Source: Eonycteris spelaea (Eukaryota; Chordata; Mammalia; Chiroptera; Pteropodidae). From it: a DNA stretch of 64,000 nucleotides. The notes under the pieces were generated by a model that saw only the letters and a list, made by a program, of their open reading frames with translations, was not told the DNA's origin and did not search any database. Made by a program: the position numbers and the translations under genes. This document shows positions 23,355 to 36,620 of this stretch, one piece after another (the first letter of the stretch is position 1; every line of letters starts with the position of its first letter). Location of the stretch: assembly GCA_003508835.1 (NCBI GenBank), contig PUFA01000144.1:806001-870000 (forward strand), in the 5' to 3' direction.

Positions 23355-23535
23355 CAGTAGTTCTCAAACTTGAAAAAGAATCGCTTGAAGAGCTTATTAA
23401 ACCACAGACTGCTGGGCCTGCCTCCAGAGTTTCTGATTCAGCAGATCTGGGATGGGTCCGACAATTTGCATTTCTAACTAGTTTCCAGGGGATGCTGACG
23501 CCTCTGGTTTTGGAACTAAACTTTGAGAATCACTG
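23355..23535 (+). mobile_element. MER5A (hAT-Charlie)
   Basis: Full-length miniature element from CAGTAGTTCTCAAACTTG to TTTGAGAATCACTG, with the diagnostic CTGGGCCTGCCTCCAGAGTT and TTTCTGATTCAGCAGATCTG in the middle. Confidence 0.92.
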
Positions 23536-24800
23536 GTGTAGACCAGGAAGCAGAAGCTGCAATAGCTCATTTCCCACAACGGTTCAATAATTTTATAAAA
23601 GATTGACATTCTAGTAACACCCCTGCCTTCCCCCAAGATTCCAGATTGATGATAGAATCAGACACTGAGGTTTTCAGCGCAGGAAAAGGTGGAGTCACTT
23701 TGAAAAGTAGAGGTGATATCTCCTTATATTTTAGGCCAGTAAAAGTACAGCTCAAATAAGTTTGGAATGTGTTCCCAGAACGCTGAAAAGGGATTGTGAA
23801 GCCTCTGAGAACTAGAACTGAGGAAAGGAACAGAATTCTGAACTATCAGCTAGATGATAACAATCTCTTTCCCCAGCATTTTCCCTGGCCTTGGATAGTC
23901 TTATTTTATCTCTGACACCTAGTGTGAAAACAGAGTGTGTCAAACACCCAATTCCCACCCTTATGTTGCTCTACAAAATAATCTGACTGAGTCATATTTG
24001 TGCAAAGACTTGGCTTCCTGTCCATGTGCGGGATTGAGTTTCCTACCACACCAAACTAGAGGCACAGCAGGTGGAAACACCAGATGCTCATCATCTACCT
24101 GCTCGCTGGAGGCCAGCTCCCTGGAGTTCCTGCTGCTCATCAGATTCCCGGATCTTGGCCCTCAGAGGTGCACCCTGGGGTGCAGGTTTATTTGGCCCCT
24201 CCTCATCCCCGCCGTTTCTCTGAAGTATACCAGGCCATGCCCAGCGGTTTCCTACACATCCTCCGAGCACTGACTTTTTACTTGCTCTTTGTGAGAGACT
24301 TAGGCTATTGTCACCACCATGCCTGAGGCAGCAAGGACAAGTAATAGAGAAACTGACACTCTTAGCTGATGTTAAGATACCTCTCTCCCCTCCCCAAGGA
24401 GGTTTGAACCGGGGGACACAAAATTGCAATTATAGCGTAAAGCTCAGTTCACAGCTTGGACCATTTAATCCAGGACTCAGCTTTTCATGAAATTCCTCTT
24501 ATTGATGGACTCCACCCACTCTGCGCTCTAAGAAATTCAGTGACAACTTCCCAAGCCACTTCGGGACACCAGCCAGCCGCCAGCGTCCCTGAAGATGTTA
24601 GTTCCTCTCGAGCTAGGTATCACCACCAGTGAACCTTCGTCACCACACAAAAATTCTTCTAATATATAACTTTTATTCTATTTTATGGGTTTTTTTTCAT
24701 ATTACCTTCAATCTGTCTTTTCCTTCCTGCTGTGTGATGAAAATCCTCAAGGACCCTAAACAAACTTGCCTTGTTAGACCCACATGCCCTCCATCTAACT
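23536..24800. other. No gene seen; unassigned sequence
   Basis: No repeats recognised. The 112-codon open frames on opposite strands around 23935-24429 overlap one another and show no domain or codon evidence for function. Confidence 0.4.
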
Positions 24801-25000
24801 CAGTGGTTTTCAGCTGGGGACAAGTAAGGCCCCAAGGGACAGATGACAATGTCGAAGGCCATGGATTGGGGCAAGGATGCTCCTAACACCTAGCTGATAG
24901 AAACCAGGAGCTGCTAAACATCCTACAATGAGCAAGACAGCCCCCACGGCAAAGTATTATCCAGCTCTGAATGTCAGCAGTGCCCAGCTGGAGAACCCTG
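24801..25000 (+). mobile_element. MER20 (hAT-Charlie), full length
   Basis: Runs from CAGTGGTTTTCAGCTGGGG to GGAGAACCCTG with AAACATCCTACAATGAGCAA and GACAGCCCCCACGGCAAAGT. Full-length copies of this family have been co-opted as hormone-responsive enhancers in placental mammals, but nothing here shows that for this copy. Confidence 0.9.
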
Positions 25001-25600
25001 ACTTCCGGAGGGAATGGGCAGGTCTACTCCTGAGGACTCAGTTCCTAAATACAAACAGAACCTCGGGTCAAACTTCCGTCCTCAGAGCACTCGGATAGCC
25101 CCTAGAATGGAGTTTTTTCTTCACATCCACGTGGAAAGAATGAGAATTTAAAACCATGGCGTCATCCTCGATGATGGGTTTTTAGGTTAGGTCCTTCCCG
25201 AAGAAACAAAGACAAGTGGTTCATCTGAGAGGCGATCCCTGGAAACCTCGGCGGGCGGGTAAAGAAGCCCCTGTCTGGGGAGGGGAGTGTTCTCAAGGAC
25301 GTTACCACTGTGGGCAGTTGGAGCCTAATCCCAGCAGAAAACGCCGGGAGGGACTGTAGCACATTATCTTCAGTTCCTCCAAGCAAGAGACAAGGAAGTT
25401 GATTACTTTTGTTACTCAAAATAATCGTACCTTTGCCGTCGTTTTCTGCTTGTTCTGTCAATTACTGAGAGTGTCAGTTTCTCTATTACTTACAGTTTCG
25501 GTCAATTTTTGCTTTACACATTCGAGATGAAGTTATTACATACAAAAGTAGACTTGTGACATCTCCCTGGTACATCCAATACTTACTTCATCGTCCTTCT
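25001..25600. other. No gene seen; possible old LTR
   Basis: The 25080-25450 stretch contains several CpGs (CGGCGGGCGGGTAAAGAAGC) and LTR-like composition, with a 99-codon minus-strand open frame that resembles nothing I know. Confidence 0.35.
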
Positions 25601-27090
25601 ACTTTTGAGTTTTCTGTATCTTTATGCTTGAGATAAATCTCTTGAAATTTTATACGATGGATGATTTTAGTCCATTTTTATTTGATACAATGACTAATTC
25701 TTTTAGATTAACTCTACTGTCTAACTCAGTACTCTTCACCTTTCCTGCCTGTTCTGGGGCTCTTTTTCTCTTCTTCCAGATTTCATTGAAAAAAACATTT
25801 CCTTTTTTTTATTCCAGGTCCTCTCCCCTTAAAGGTATGTACTCTTTTAGCAGCGACTCTAGATAGCATCTTATCAGATGTAACACCACTTCACCCTCGA
25901 TGCACAAAAGACCTTAAGACACTTTAGCCACATGTATCTGCCCTTAACAACTTATGTGCCATGTTGTTGTATATTTTACATAGTTTACATTTATTCATTT
26001 CATTTATTCATTCATTTAAAACCCCACAAGACATTGTTATTAACACTGTTTTATACAATTAATATTCATTTAGATTTACCCATATACTTTCTCTGCAGGG
26101 TGGGTTCTTCAGCTTCCCTTCATCTTCAGATTTACATCTGTATTCATTTTCCCTCTGTCTAAAGAAAACCCTTTAGAATTTCCTTTTGTGTGAGTATGCT
26201 AATGACAAATTCTCTAAATTTAGTGCTTGCCTAAAATGTCTTTGTCTTCATCCTTGAAGAATATTTTCAACAGGCTTAGAATTCTAGGTTGGTAATGATC
26301 TATTTTTAAGCACTTTTAAAAAATGATTCCGTTGTCTTCTAGTTTCTATCATTTGTGCCAACTGTCAGTTTGTTGCTTCTTTGAACGAAACCTATCTCTT
26401 TTTTTAATCTGGCTTTTTGGGAGTGCTTTATTTCAGCAATATTACCATGATGTGCCTAAATATAATTTTCTTTATATTTATCTTGTTTCAGATTTGTTAG
26501 GCATTCTTTGTGGCTTGATGAATTTCATTCTCTTTTTCTTCTTCTTATTGAACTACAATTACTCAGAATTTCGAGCTTTTCACTTCACACTCTATGTCTA
26601 TTTCCCTCTATTCTGATTTTCCAGCCTTTTTTCCTTCCCCGGTTTCATTCTGAATATTTCCTTTAACCCATAAGGGAGTTCACTAATTCTCACAGCAGCT
26701 GTGTCAATCAGCTGTTAAACCTAACTACTGAGATCTTCCAATTTCATCATTAACTGGTCTGTTCCAGATTTTCTATTTGTTCTTTTCTTATAGTTTCCAC
26801 ATCAGCCAGATTTCTCCATCTTGTCCTTTACCACCTTCACCAAAGTGGGTACGTTTATTTTGATTTCTAGATCTGATCATTCTAACATCTGAAGCCCTCG
26901 TGAGTCTATTTGCATTGTGTTGTTTCTGTTGGCTTTCATTCATGTCTCCTGTCTGGGTACTTTTTATTATGCCCTAAATATTATATTTGTGAAATTCCTT
27001 GTAGAAGTAATTTGAGGCCTTGGATAACGATATTGTTTCTCCAGGAGGGATTTAGATTTTCTTCACTGGATGCCTGGAATTAATAGCACT
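25601..27090 (-). mobile_element. L1 3' UTR of an old subfamily, antisense
   Basis: T-rich antisense text of L1ME-type: AGGCTTAGAATTCTAGGTTG, TTACCATGATGTGCCTAAAT, CAGCAGCTGTGTCAATCAGC and GATCATTCTAACATCTGAAG. It is the same repeat class as 7.7-9.2 kb. The open frames of up to 97 codons are T-rich artefacts. Confidence 0.7.
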
Positions 27091-28439
27091 CTGGATCAAA
27101 TTCCCATCCACCTCCCTCTGTTCCTAGAGCACCAACTCAAAGTGGGGGAGACGGGTACTAACCTGGGTAAGCCCCGGACAACCACCCCTGTCGTGGTGGC
27201 TTCCTGGGGCACCAAAACTATTGCATGATCACTTGACCTCTCAGGGAAAGGGGAAAAGCAACCCCGCTCCAGGATCACCTCTCTAAGCCTTGCTCTACTT
27301 CTAAATCCTCACCTTGGAATTCTTCACTGTTTTGTTCATGTTCTAAGACCTTTAAGCAGTTTTTGTTTGTTTGTTTGTTTGCTCATTTGGGTTCAGCTTT
27401 TCAAGGTGGACTCAGCAGGAGGGATTGTCTAAGTTACTCTGGCCACCACTGTTAAAAGCACAAGACGCTGACACATAATTTCCTCCTTTCTTTTCAACAC
27501 TAAACAAGAGAACTAGGAAAACAAAAAGTTTTCTAATTCCTCCAATTCTCAAGTGGTTTCTCACTTTATAGGTACTTAATCTAAAGTAATAAAATATTCG
27601 TTTGACCAAAATTTGTCTTTTAAAAGTATTAATCTAAAAAAGAATGTTGTATCAGAATATAACTTCCATTTTCTTCAAACCATTAACAAAACTATGCTTC
27701 ATAGACACAAAATTTATCACAGCTGATATAACCTAGGAATAACTAGATGTGCACACACCTCTGAAGTTTTTTTCATTGAGAGTAAAGTTTTTTTAAAAAA
27801 TGGATTACAGATATTTCAAAGCTTGCTCTAACATTTGTAAATTTTTCAAAATGATTATATATTAGCCCAAGCACTATCTAATTAAAAATCGCTATTCCTA
27901 TCCGATGATGTTTTTTTCCAATTTTACTGAACTCAAATTTTAACCATTTAAGGAAATCTAATTTAAATGAAAAAATATATATACTTTATGACCAAAAAAT
28001 ACTTATTTTTAGAATTTCCTCAAATTAGCATTTGAGACTGAGAAATTGCTTTTCAACTTTCGAATTCATTCACCATTTAACAATTTGTTCATAACCAACT
28101 ACATGTCAAACACACAAGTATACTGCTAGGTTCGCTTTTAAAATATGTCAGAGTCTAGCTCATATACTTTGCTGATTTATGTGCACATATTAAACTTTAG
28201 TGTCTGTAACATAATCAGTGAAAAGAATATTCCCAGTTCTCTGTGTAATGTGTCTTTCTAAGACAGCCTTGAAACTTAATCCAATGTCTGCATTATCTTC
28301 CTCATAAAAAGGGGAAAATGCAATTGATAGTAAATGACATCAACGTTTTTTTCTATTCACCCAGCAAAAATTATCACCTGTAGTTGGAATTTTTCTAAGG
28401 CAAGTCTATAACTAATTGGAACTTCAAATCTCTACAGCA
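27091..28439. other. No gene seen; unassigned AT-rich sequence
   Basis: A TTTG microsatellite lies at 27361-27381. The rest is unassigned. Confidence 0.4.
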
Positions 28440-28625
28440 GAGATACTAGATAAGATCGTAGTAGTAGATAAAGTCTCTGTTGCCAGAATCCTAGATGCAT
28501 CCCCCTTTTATAAGTGAGGGAACTAAAGTTGAGTAAGAATAAAAGAAATGCTCAAGGCCCCAGCTACCTAGGGTTGACTCAGGTCCAGAATCTGTGTCTG
28601 TCTCCCAGAGCTTTGATTCTACAAT
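28440..28625 (-). repeat. MIR SINE, antisense
   Basis: Antisense MIR core: TTTATAAGTGAGGGAACTAA, AAATGCTCAAGGCCCCAGCT and CAGGTCCAGAATCTGTGTCT. Confidence 0.75.
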
Positions 28626-29178
28626 GGACATCTCCTGAATGTGTTTGAGTTTGTGTTCATATATAAATGATTTAACATCATCATTTGAATGCTTTGAGTA
28701 TGAGATTTATTTTTACTTATTTATTTTTTGTCTTAATTATTTCAGGCAAAACAGGGAAATCACCAACTTCTTAAAACCTGTAATTATTGAATAGGCTTCT
28801 GTTTAAGTTGGGAAAAATATTTCTTTCATTGTGTGTTACTGTGTAAGAACCTGGGTGATATCTGAGATGGCTCAGATGAATTTTGAGTTCATTTTTAAGT
28901 TTCTTTTAACAGCTCAGTGAGTAGATGGGCTGGAAGGAATCACCCCTTCCCTCACAGTGAGGCAGCCAAGTCAGAGTTGTCCCAGGAAGAGACCACGGTT
29001 CCCTGACAAATTTACTGTCTGACTTTGAGCACATCTTGTTATGAACTTTTTTTGTTTGTCTTCAAATTACAGGCTCGCTTTGGAAAAGTAAGATAATAAA
29101 AGCAAGAACAAAGTAATGGATGTTGAAGACTGTTCTCTTGTTTAAGCCAAAGTTGCTATTTCAGCTGCAGTCTCAGAG

Positions 29179-29356
29179 CAATGCTTCTCAATGTTGGAAG
29201 GTCATTACATATCCAAAGGAGCTTTAAACAATACTGATGCCCAGGCCCCAGGCTCAGGAAGTCTGATTTGTTGATTTGGGGTGGGACCTGGGCATGGGGA
29301 ATTTTTAAAGCTCCAAGAGTAATCCTCACGTGGAGCCAGAACTGAGAGCCACAGCT
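29179..29356 (+). mobile_element. MER5-type hAT miniature element
   Basis: Near-palindromic hAT-Charlie miniature: CAATGCTTCTCAATGTTGG, CAATACTGATGCCCAGGCCC, GGGTGGGACCTGGGCATGGG, ending ACTGAGAGCCACAGCTCT. Confidence 0.75.
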
Positions 29357-29814
29357 CTAAAGGCTGCTCTGGAGTCGAGAGGAAGTTTCTATTCATAACC
29401 AAAATGGGAATCTGTCCCTTGTGGTGTGGCCTTCTTTCTCCACATGAATTGGAGAAGGGGTTGACACTTCCTCATATAACATAATGTCTTTTCCTTTGTT
29501 AGAAATTTTTCACTGCCTGACTTTTCAAGGATTGGCCCGTGTTCTCCATCAACCAAGCAACAAGTCCAAGGCCAGGTTTCAGGCAAGGAACCTTACAAGT
29601 GCAAGGTCTGAGAACTGTAACTTCCCGATATGACCTCTTCGACTATTAACTTGGAAACCTCATTTGGCACAAAGAAAACAGAACAAACTAGAAGAAAAAC
29701 TTTTCATCAAGTTTGTCGTTTCGATGTAAAACATCTTGATTTTAGTACTAACAACATAACATGTTAAATAGCATTTTTCCCCCCCAAGGACCTGATTCCT
29801 TTTCAGTTGAATTG

Positions 29815-29965
29815 ATGGAGTTAATGGGAGGGAAAGGACAAGGTTGTGCCCACTTTGTAGATGGAGATAATACACATAATTTCAGTGGTTTATTCAAAGT
29901 CAGCTGTCACTGACAGAACCAAGACGTCAAAGCTGTGTTGCAATGTTCTTTCTGATATTCTATAG
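29815..29965 (-). repeat. MIR fragment, antisense
   Basis: Antisense MIR: TTTGTAGATGGAGATAATAC, GTGGTTTATTCAAAGTCAG and CAAAGCTGTGTTGCAATG. Weak copy. Confidence 0.5.
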
Positions 29966-32460
29966 CTCACACTAAGACATATTCTATTGAGATAGATACC
30001 TCAAGATATATTTTAAGAATGAGTGATTTAAGGCTGGATCATCAGATTCCATGAAATTTCAAATAACCATAAAAATAATAGGTCCGTAACAAGTAAAGTC
30101 CTGAAACTTGAAAAATAGGTCTATCTAGTCTGTAAAGACAAATTATATTTAGTTTCAGCCTTTAGTTTTATGTCGCTTACTTTCATAACAAACTTTGCTT
30201 CATTTTATTTATAATTTCTCTTAATATATGGCTGGCCAATACAAATAAATGAAAATCATGTGATGAAATGATAGACAAAAGGGAAATTTATAAGTGATTA
30301 TTATGAGGAAATCTGTAGAACTTTCCTAGAAATTTTCCAAGAAAATACTCAAATACCCAAATACTCCAGACTAATAGAAATAGCCAATTAAACTTTTTCA
30401 GCATGGTGACTCTACATAGTTTCTAAAGAAGAAACTAAATACATTTCATACAAATCTATCTTGCTTCGCCTCCCCCAAACCTCACAAAAGAATGCTCCAA
30501 AGGGAGGGAACAGTGACAATTATTTCTCTCTCCTTGTTCTCGTTTGCAGCAGACACTGATGGCCAGAGTCAAGCCCAGGATGGTTATCAGCTATACTTCA
30601 GGACTCAGTACTTATAAATACTGCTGGAACATCTTATTTGAATACTATTCAAGGGTGAGTATTGAGACTCTGGGCCATACACCTCATTATGGGGGAAAAA
30701 ATCTTCTCTATTTTCCAAAACTTCATTTCCACTTAGAGTCAAGTAACATAAGGTTCACCGATCCATATCACGCATACCTCTGAAAGCAACGAGAATGTTG
30801 CCAACAAGAAATAAAATCAAGAAGGGCTGAGACTCCAAATATAACTGGTGGGTCCCTAGCTCAACAAAGGAAGAAACACAAGACTTGTTCTTCCACAGGC
30901 CTCCAGGAATAAGCCCCAGAATGAGAGCTGGGCTTCGCTCAACACTCAGCAGTCTGGACAAAAGCACCTTTCCATTTTGCACTTACTATTTTTTTTGTTT
31001 TTTTTGTTTTTTTTGTGTTTTTTTGCAACTCATATAGAAGTTTTCAGATAAGCTAAATACATTTTTGTCTAAAACTCGAAAAAATATTTGTGTTAAGCTG
31101 AAAAATTGAAAAATATTTGGAACAAAGGTGAAGCTGTATTTTCTCCTAAACAGATTTCAAATATCTCTACAAAATAATAAAACAACAAATGTTTGTTACC
31201 TTGTCACTGCCTCATGACCATTTCATGTTTTTAGTTGGAGCTATATATCACACATAAGGTACTCACTCAGCATGGAACTAAGCCATTGCAACTTTGTAGG
31301 AATGGGGTAAAATCTTCAGAGACTCACATTACTTTAAATCCGCTTGCTAAGTGATTTTTTAAAAGAAAAAAGAAAACAAACTCTTGTTTATGAACGAGGT
31401 CTCCAAATTCATTTTTTCTCCAGGAATGTTATTTAAAATGGACAGGCTATCAAGAAAATGCCTCCTTCCTATTATTCCTTGACATTCCAAATCTATGTTC
31501 ACAAGTTTCTTAATAAACAAGTTTTCCTTAATATCTGGCTTGGAGTTCTTTTTTCCCTAACTTTTATAAATAGAAAAGTAATTGCACAGGAATCTTAAAA
31601 AGATATTTTCGTGACTAAAAGAAACTGAAAGAGAAGAAATTTACAATGTGGTTTCAGAAATAATAAAGCATAAATTTAATTTTTTAGACTATGGTAACAT
31701 ACACTTAGTGATGAATTGTGTTGGTGTCTCATATGCTTTAAATGTCAAGTTTTAATCACTGTATTTTTTCTCCCCATCACCCATAAATCCTAAAGAAAAG
31801 CTTTCGCTCCATTTGGTATACAGAAAAACAAAAATAGAACATCTATGTTCTTTTGCTGCCACCTAGTGGTTTTGATCAGTAAATGCAACAATGGCACATC
31901 TAACATGGAAGAGACAAGCAAGAATCTTAAAGAAAACCCACAGCGTGAAAACCCAAATTATTAAAAGTGGTAAATTTTGAAGGGAGTACTTTATAAAGGG
32001 ATACTTTATTGCGCATAAATATTGCAGGAAAACTCCCCTCCCAGATTGTAAATTCAAGAAAGAGTGAGATCACGGCACTTCATTCTTCGTAGTCTCAGAG
32101 GTTGGCTGGGCATTAGCACTTAGTAGGCACTCAATAAACACTTGTGTACCTCAACCAACTATATCTTTAAACTGGTTTATTAAAATGTTTATTATAAACA
32201 AGTGGAGGGAGCACAACTCAAAAAAAATTGTATTTGTAGTTGAGTATAAATGGATCATAGGCTGAAAGAGAATGTATTAAATGTTCGTGAGTTATCTCCT
32301 GGTAGGGAGAATTCCTTCTCCTTATTTTCCATAAAAAACATCTTTTATATGGCCAGGAGGAGAGAGAGTCGATCAGTTAAATAAACTAATTAAAGGAGAA
32401 AACAGTTTTTGAAGAATATACCCAAGTGTATCAGCAATACGCTTCTTGAATAGTTCTAAG
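29966..32460. other. No gene seen; unassigned AT-rich sequence
   Basis: A T8G-type simple repeat lies at 30989-31024. A MIR/L2-like tail (AGTAGGCACTCAATAAACAC) is at 32121-32140. No coding or RNA gene was recognised. Confidence 0.4.
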
Positions 32461-32850
32461 ATGGTCTGAGCTGGAGGATTTGTCAAACCTAGTCAAGTGG
32501 CCAGGATGACTCTCCCATTGCTGCCACCAGCGATAGAGTGCACCATCAGAAATGCGATGTGGCTCCAAATCATGCTGAAAAGTTGGTGTGCCCATTTAAC
32601 ACGGACATCACATAGACCAAAACTGAAACCAGCTACAGTGTGTGAAAACGCAATGCAAGCAAGTTCGGCCAATCAGCAAACAGCGTCCAGGACTGACCCC
32701 TCCCGCGAAGCCGCCGTTCTGCGCAGTTCCTCTGTCGGTAATAAAACTGAGGGCAAAGACAGTGGTAAAGGTGCAGTCTCCAGGACGGACTCATATCCTA
32801 GCCTGTCTGACTGGGTCATCTTGGAAGAGGGTTCACCTCTCTAAGCCTCA
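32461..32850 (+). mobile_element. Possible decayed LTR or other CpG-bearing repeat
   Basis: A 115-codon open frame (32497-32844) has no recognisable domain. The DNA has a GCCAATCAG CCAAT-box-like motif near 32666, CpG-rich text CTCCCGCGAAGCCGCCG at 32701-32717 and an AATAAAAC signal near 32740, an arrangement typical of a retroviral LTR promoter and poly(A) region. Boundaries could not be found, so this is a weak call. Confidence 0.35.
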
Positions 32851-33619
32851 GTAACCTGTAAACAGAAAACCTCCCCACCCCACCCCCACCCCCAGTTGGC
32901 TGGTATAGTTCACAAATGAGGTAACAAGGCCTGGCTCCTTCCTGGGCAGGAGGTGGTGTTAGCTGCCACAAATGCACAGACCCTCGCACATGCACCATGC
33001 CCATTATTGCACAGAACCATTACCCTTCATAGAGGAAGGGATGATTGAAGAATCTTTTTATTCAATAATAAATTATTTTTCAAATTGAATAAGTTATGCT
33101 TTAATTAGATACTAGTACAACAGAGTAAACACTGAGCCTGTGTTCCAGCTGTGAAAATGACTATTCAATGGAAATTTTAAGATATCACTTATTCCACTTT
33201 GTCTTGATAAAAGGCAAAAATATTTAAAACAATTGGTAAGGATAGTATTAAAATGAAGCCCTAATAAATTCAACTGTGTTCCCAATGCACATCTTAATAA
33301 GCATCTTATTTATCTGACAAAAATATATCCTTATGAGGATGATTCCAACACTTTGCCTTATAGAAACTTGAATATATTGAAAATGTCTTCCAGTGTGTCA
33401 GGAAATTTAAAAATTTAAAGATGTATTTTAAATTAAAGCTCAAGTCTTATTCTGAATGAAATGTCCTAGTTGCTAGCTTCTTGATGCAGATCCTAGCTCT
33501 ACTCCAATTTTATCACTAAATTTAAGATTTTCTACATCCCTTTTGATCCCTTATTTTTTTTCTTTGAACTTCTATAAAAATATATGGTAGATTCCAAAAT
33601 AAAAGCTTTTAAAATAAAT
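32851..33619. other. No gene seen; unassigned sequence
   Basis: A CCCCACC-type simple stretch is at 32871-32894. The rest is AT-rich and unassigned. Confidence 0.4.
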
Positions 33620-34025
33620 AATGCCACCAATGCTGGCAAAGATGTAGAAGAGGAACCTTCACTCATTGCAGGTGAAGATGCAAAATGGTAGACACTTTGG
33701 GAAACTAAATATATTCTAGCATCTGATCCAGCCTTCGCACTCCTTGATATTTATCCAAATGAGTCAAAAACTTACGCCCACAAAAACTTGCACACAGATC
33801 TTTATAGCAGCTTTATGCATAAATGCCAAAACTTGAAAGCATCCAAGATGTCCTTCAGTAGACGAATGAACAAACTGTGGTAAATCCAGACAACGGAATA
33901 TTATTCAGCACTAAAAGGAAATGAGCTATCAAGCCATGAAAAGAATGGAAGAAGCTTAAATACATATGACTAGTGAAAGAAGCCAATCTGCACATAGTAC
34001 CTCCTTTAAAAGGATTCAAGCACAC
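33620..34025 (+). mobile_element. Old L1 ORF2 3' fragment
   Basis: Sense L1 text: ATGCTGGCAAAGATGTAGAA, CAAAATGGTAGACACTTTGG, AAGCATCCAAGATGTCCTTC and CGGAATATTATTCAGCACTA. Frames are broken. It is similar in position within L1 to the copy at 63.2-63.7 kb but older. Confidence 0.85.
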
Positions 34026-36036
34026 AGTAACACTATTTCAACAGCTGCTTTAACGTTTCTTTTTTATATGCTATATATTTCAATTATTTTGTTACTATAA
34101 ATGTCTAGCTAAGTGAGTGAAATTTAATTAGAATACTTCCAATGTTATGCATTTAGGCAACATAATGTAGCTGGGTAACTTCAAATAGCGACCTGTGCTA
34201 AAATTAAATTTTTAGTGTCCATAATTAAGCAAACACTATTAGGCTTGTTCTTATTAGCGTTTCTCTACAAGTTTCAAAACTGACAGATAAAATCTAGCAA
34301 CTCCAAATCTTAAAATCCTAATTTTAATTGTTCCTAGGGCAAATTTTAAAAATTTTAAAAAGATTTTACATTCTGCTACACTTCTGATGAATAACTTCTG
34401 ATACTGAACAATTTCCATTTTAATCTAGATTCTAGTGAAAAAATAGATCTTGAAAAATATTTATAAGCATGTTTCTTGTGAACTAGCCTTTTATGGAATT
34501 GGGCACAATAAAAGCCCTCCTCCAATTCAGCATTAAGACAGTCCAGCAAAGATCACACTGTCACTCCATTATAACCTATTGTTCTGGTGTCTAACCTTAT
34601 CTTGAATAACATAGAAGCAGACTAGAAAGAGAGCCATTTCCAAACAAGAATTCTTTTTTCTGGCTATCTCTGGAATGCAACTTCTAAAACTAAAATTAAA
34701 AATAAACTGGGCCCAAATTTTAGGAAATGATTAAATGCCTACAGTTCTATATTTTTTTTTTTAGACAATGAAATATTTGCTACTACACTTAAGCATTCTT
34801 ATATTATTTCCCCATCACTGAAAATTTTATCACCTAACATTTCAAAAACATTTCCTGGGTTATGATTGTTGTGCTGCTTCTTCGAACAAATTTTGTTGCT
34901 GATCAGTACGAATTTTTTTTTACCAAAAATGATGTACATGACAAAAGAACCGAAAGTATATGCTCCCACTTCGCCACTGCTCGCATGAGATTATCACTTG
35001 TAAATGATTTGTCTTTAATTCTGATGATTACCCTAATAACACATACTGACATTGATATTTTATTGGACCTCATCTGGGATTCCTCATCCTAAAAATGAGG
35101 ATTTAATTTATACCGCTCCCCCCACTTCTATCTTCCAGTTTTTGATGCAAGAATTAAAAATAATACAGCGGTTACCTTTAGAACTTAAAATCATATTCAC
35201 CTACCAGGTATGTGTCTGGATTTCTCACCCTCTGAAGATGCCCTCTTTCTCTCCTTCCCATTTAACTCATTTCTACCATACCTTTACTTTTACACTGTCA
35301 AGGCTTATTTCATTTATGTTCTTATATTCAATGTTTAATCTACTGTTTGATTCTAAAAGCTGGAAACCAGTAAGTAGCACTTATAATAGTAAAAAAAAAA
35401 AAAATTAAACTGGGCTTAAATTAAAAAGAACTTGATTGTCTGATATATAGCTTTAAAGAAATAAAACTGAATAGCACGCTATATAGTTAAGATTTTTAAT
35501 AAATGTAAGATTTTTTAAAAGAGTATCTCTATCCGGATGAATATGAGACTTTTAAGTGGTATATGCTCATTCAAGAACACAAATCACATGCAACTTGTGT
35601 AAGATGTTTTAAGTATTTATTTTCATTATCTGAACTTGACTGCTGCATTTTATGAGGAAAGGACCACATGACACATAATAGGCTTGGCGAAAATCTCTTC
35701 TCCATGGAAACCCGAGGGTTTTCTTTCCTTCAGGGAAATGAGTTTCTTCAAACCAGGATAACAAAGTTTAAAAGATGCCACACTCAATCATCACTGACAA
35801 TGTCTGCTAGAAAGGGCTGAATATTTTGGCTTCAGAAAGAGTATAACAGACCCTTGACATTTTAAGGTCACAGTCTTAAGATCTCTGCCTAAATTCAAAA
35901 CTATTCCTGGATCAGTTCATACCGGTTCCGGGTTTTCTTTAGAATTACATTTTCATCTTGTGTCATAGGGTTTCTTACACATACTTTCACACCCAAGGTA
36001 TTAATCTTTTTCATTCCTCTCATCTGATGGCCATCG
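34026..36036. other. No gene seen; unassigned AT-rich sequence
   Basis: No repeats, RNA genes or conserved coding segments recognised. The 118-codon open frame at 35052-35408 ends in a poly-A run and has no family features. Confidence 0.4.
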
Positions 36037-36488
36037 TTTTAGTTGGCTAGGGCTGCCTTAAGAAAGTACCACAGACGGGATGGCTTATCCAACAGCAGTG
36101 TGTTGACTCACAGCTCTGGAGGTCAGAAGTCTAACATCACAGTGTGGCCAAGGTTGGTTCCTTCAAAGGCGTGAGGGAGAATCTGCTCCATCCTCTCCCC
36201 AGCTGCTGGTGTTTTGCTGGCCATCTTTGGTGTTCCTTGGCTTATAGAAGTATCACCCCAATTCCTGCCTTCATCTTCACATGGTGGTCTTCCTGTGTGC
36301 ATGTTTATGTTCAAATTTGCCGTTTATAAGGACACCCGTCATATTGGGTTAGGACCCACCCCAATGACCTCAGCGTCACTATCTACATCTGCAAAGACAC
36401 CATTTCCAAACAGGATTACCTTACAAGGTACTGAGAGTTAGGACTTCAACATAAACATGTGGAGGGAACACAATTCAACTAATAGCAG
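36037..36488 (-). mobile_element. MST/MLT-type (ERVL-MaLR) solo LTR
   Basis: Antisense LTR: AGTTGGCTAGGGCTGCCTTA, AGCTCTGGAGGTCAGAAGTC, GGACCCACCCCAATGACCTC and GAACACAATTCAACTAATAG. A nearly full copy with no internal region. An L2/MIR tail-like piece follows at 36565-36620. Confidence 0.8.
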
Positions 36489-36620
36489 CCATTTTTCATT
36501 TGATAAAGTTTGCCATTAGTCACGACACGCAATTTGAATAATGGCTGAATTTCCCAGCCTACTACAGAACCTGGCACACAGGAGCTCACTAAGTATCTGT
36601 TGAATAACGAGTGAATAAAC

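Noticed and set aside
23935..24429. 112-codon open frames on opposite strands
   Set aside because: They overlap in antisense, lack domains and look like chance in GC-richer DNA.
32497..32844. 115-codon plus-strand open frame
   Set aside because: No family resemblance; the DNA looks more like a decayed LTR. Kept only as a weak mobile-element call.
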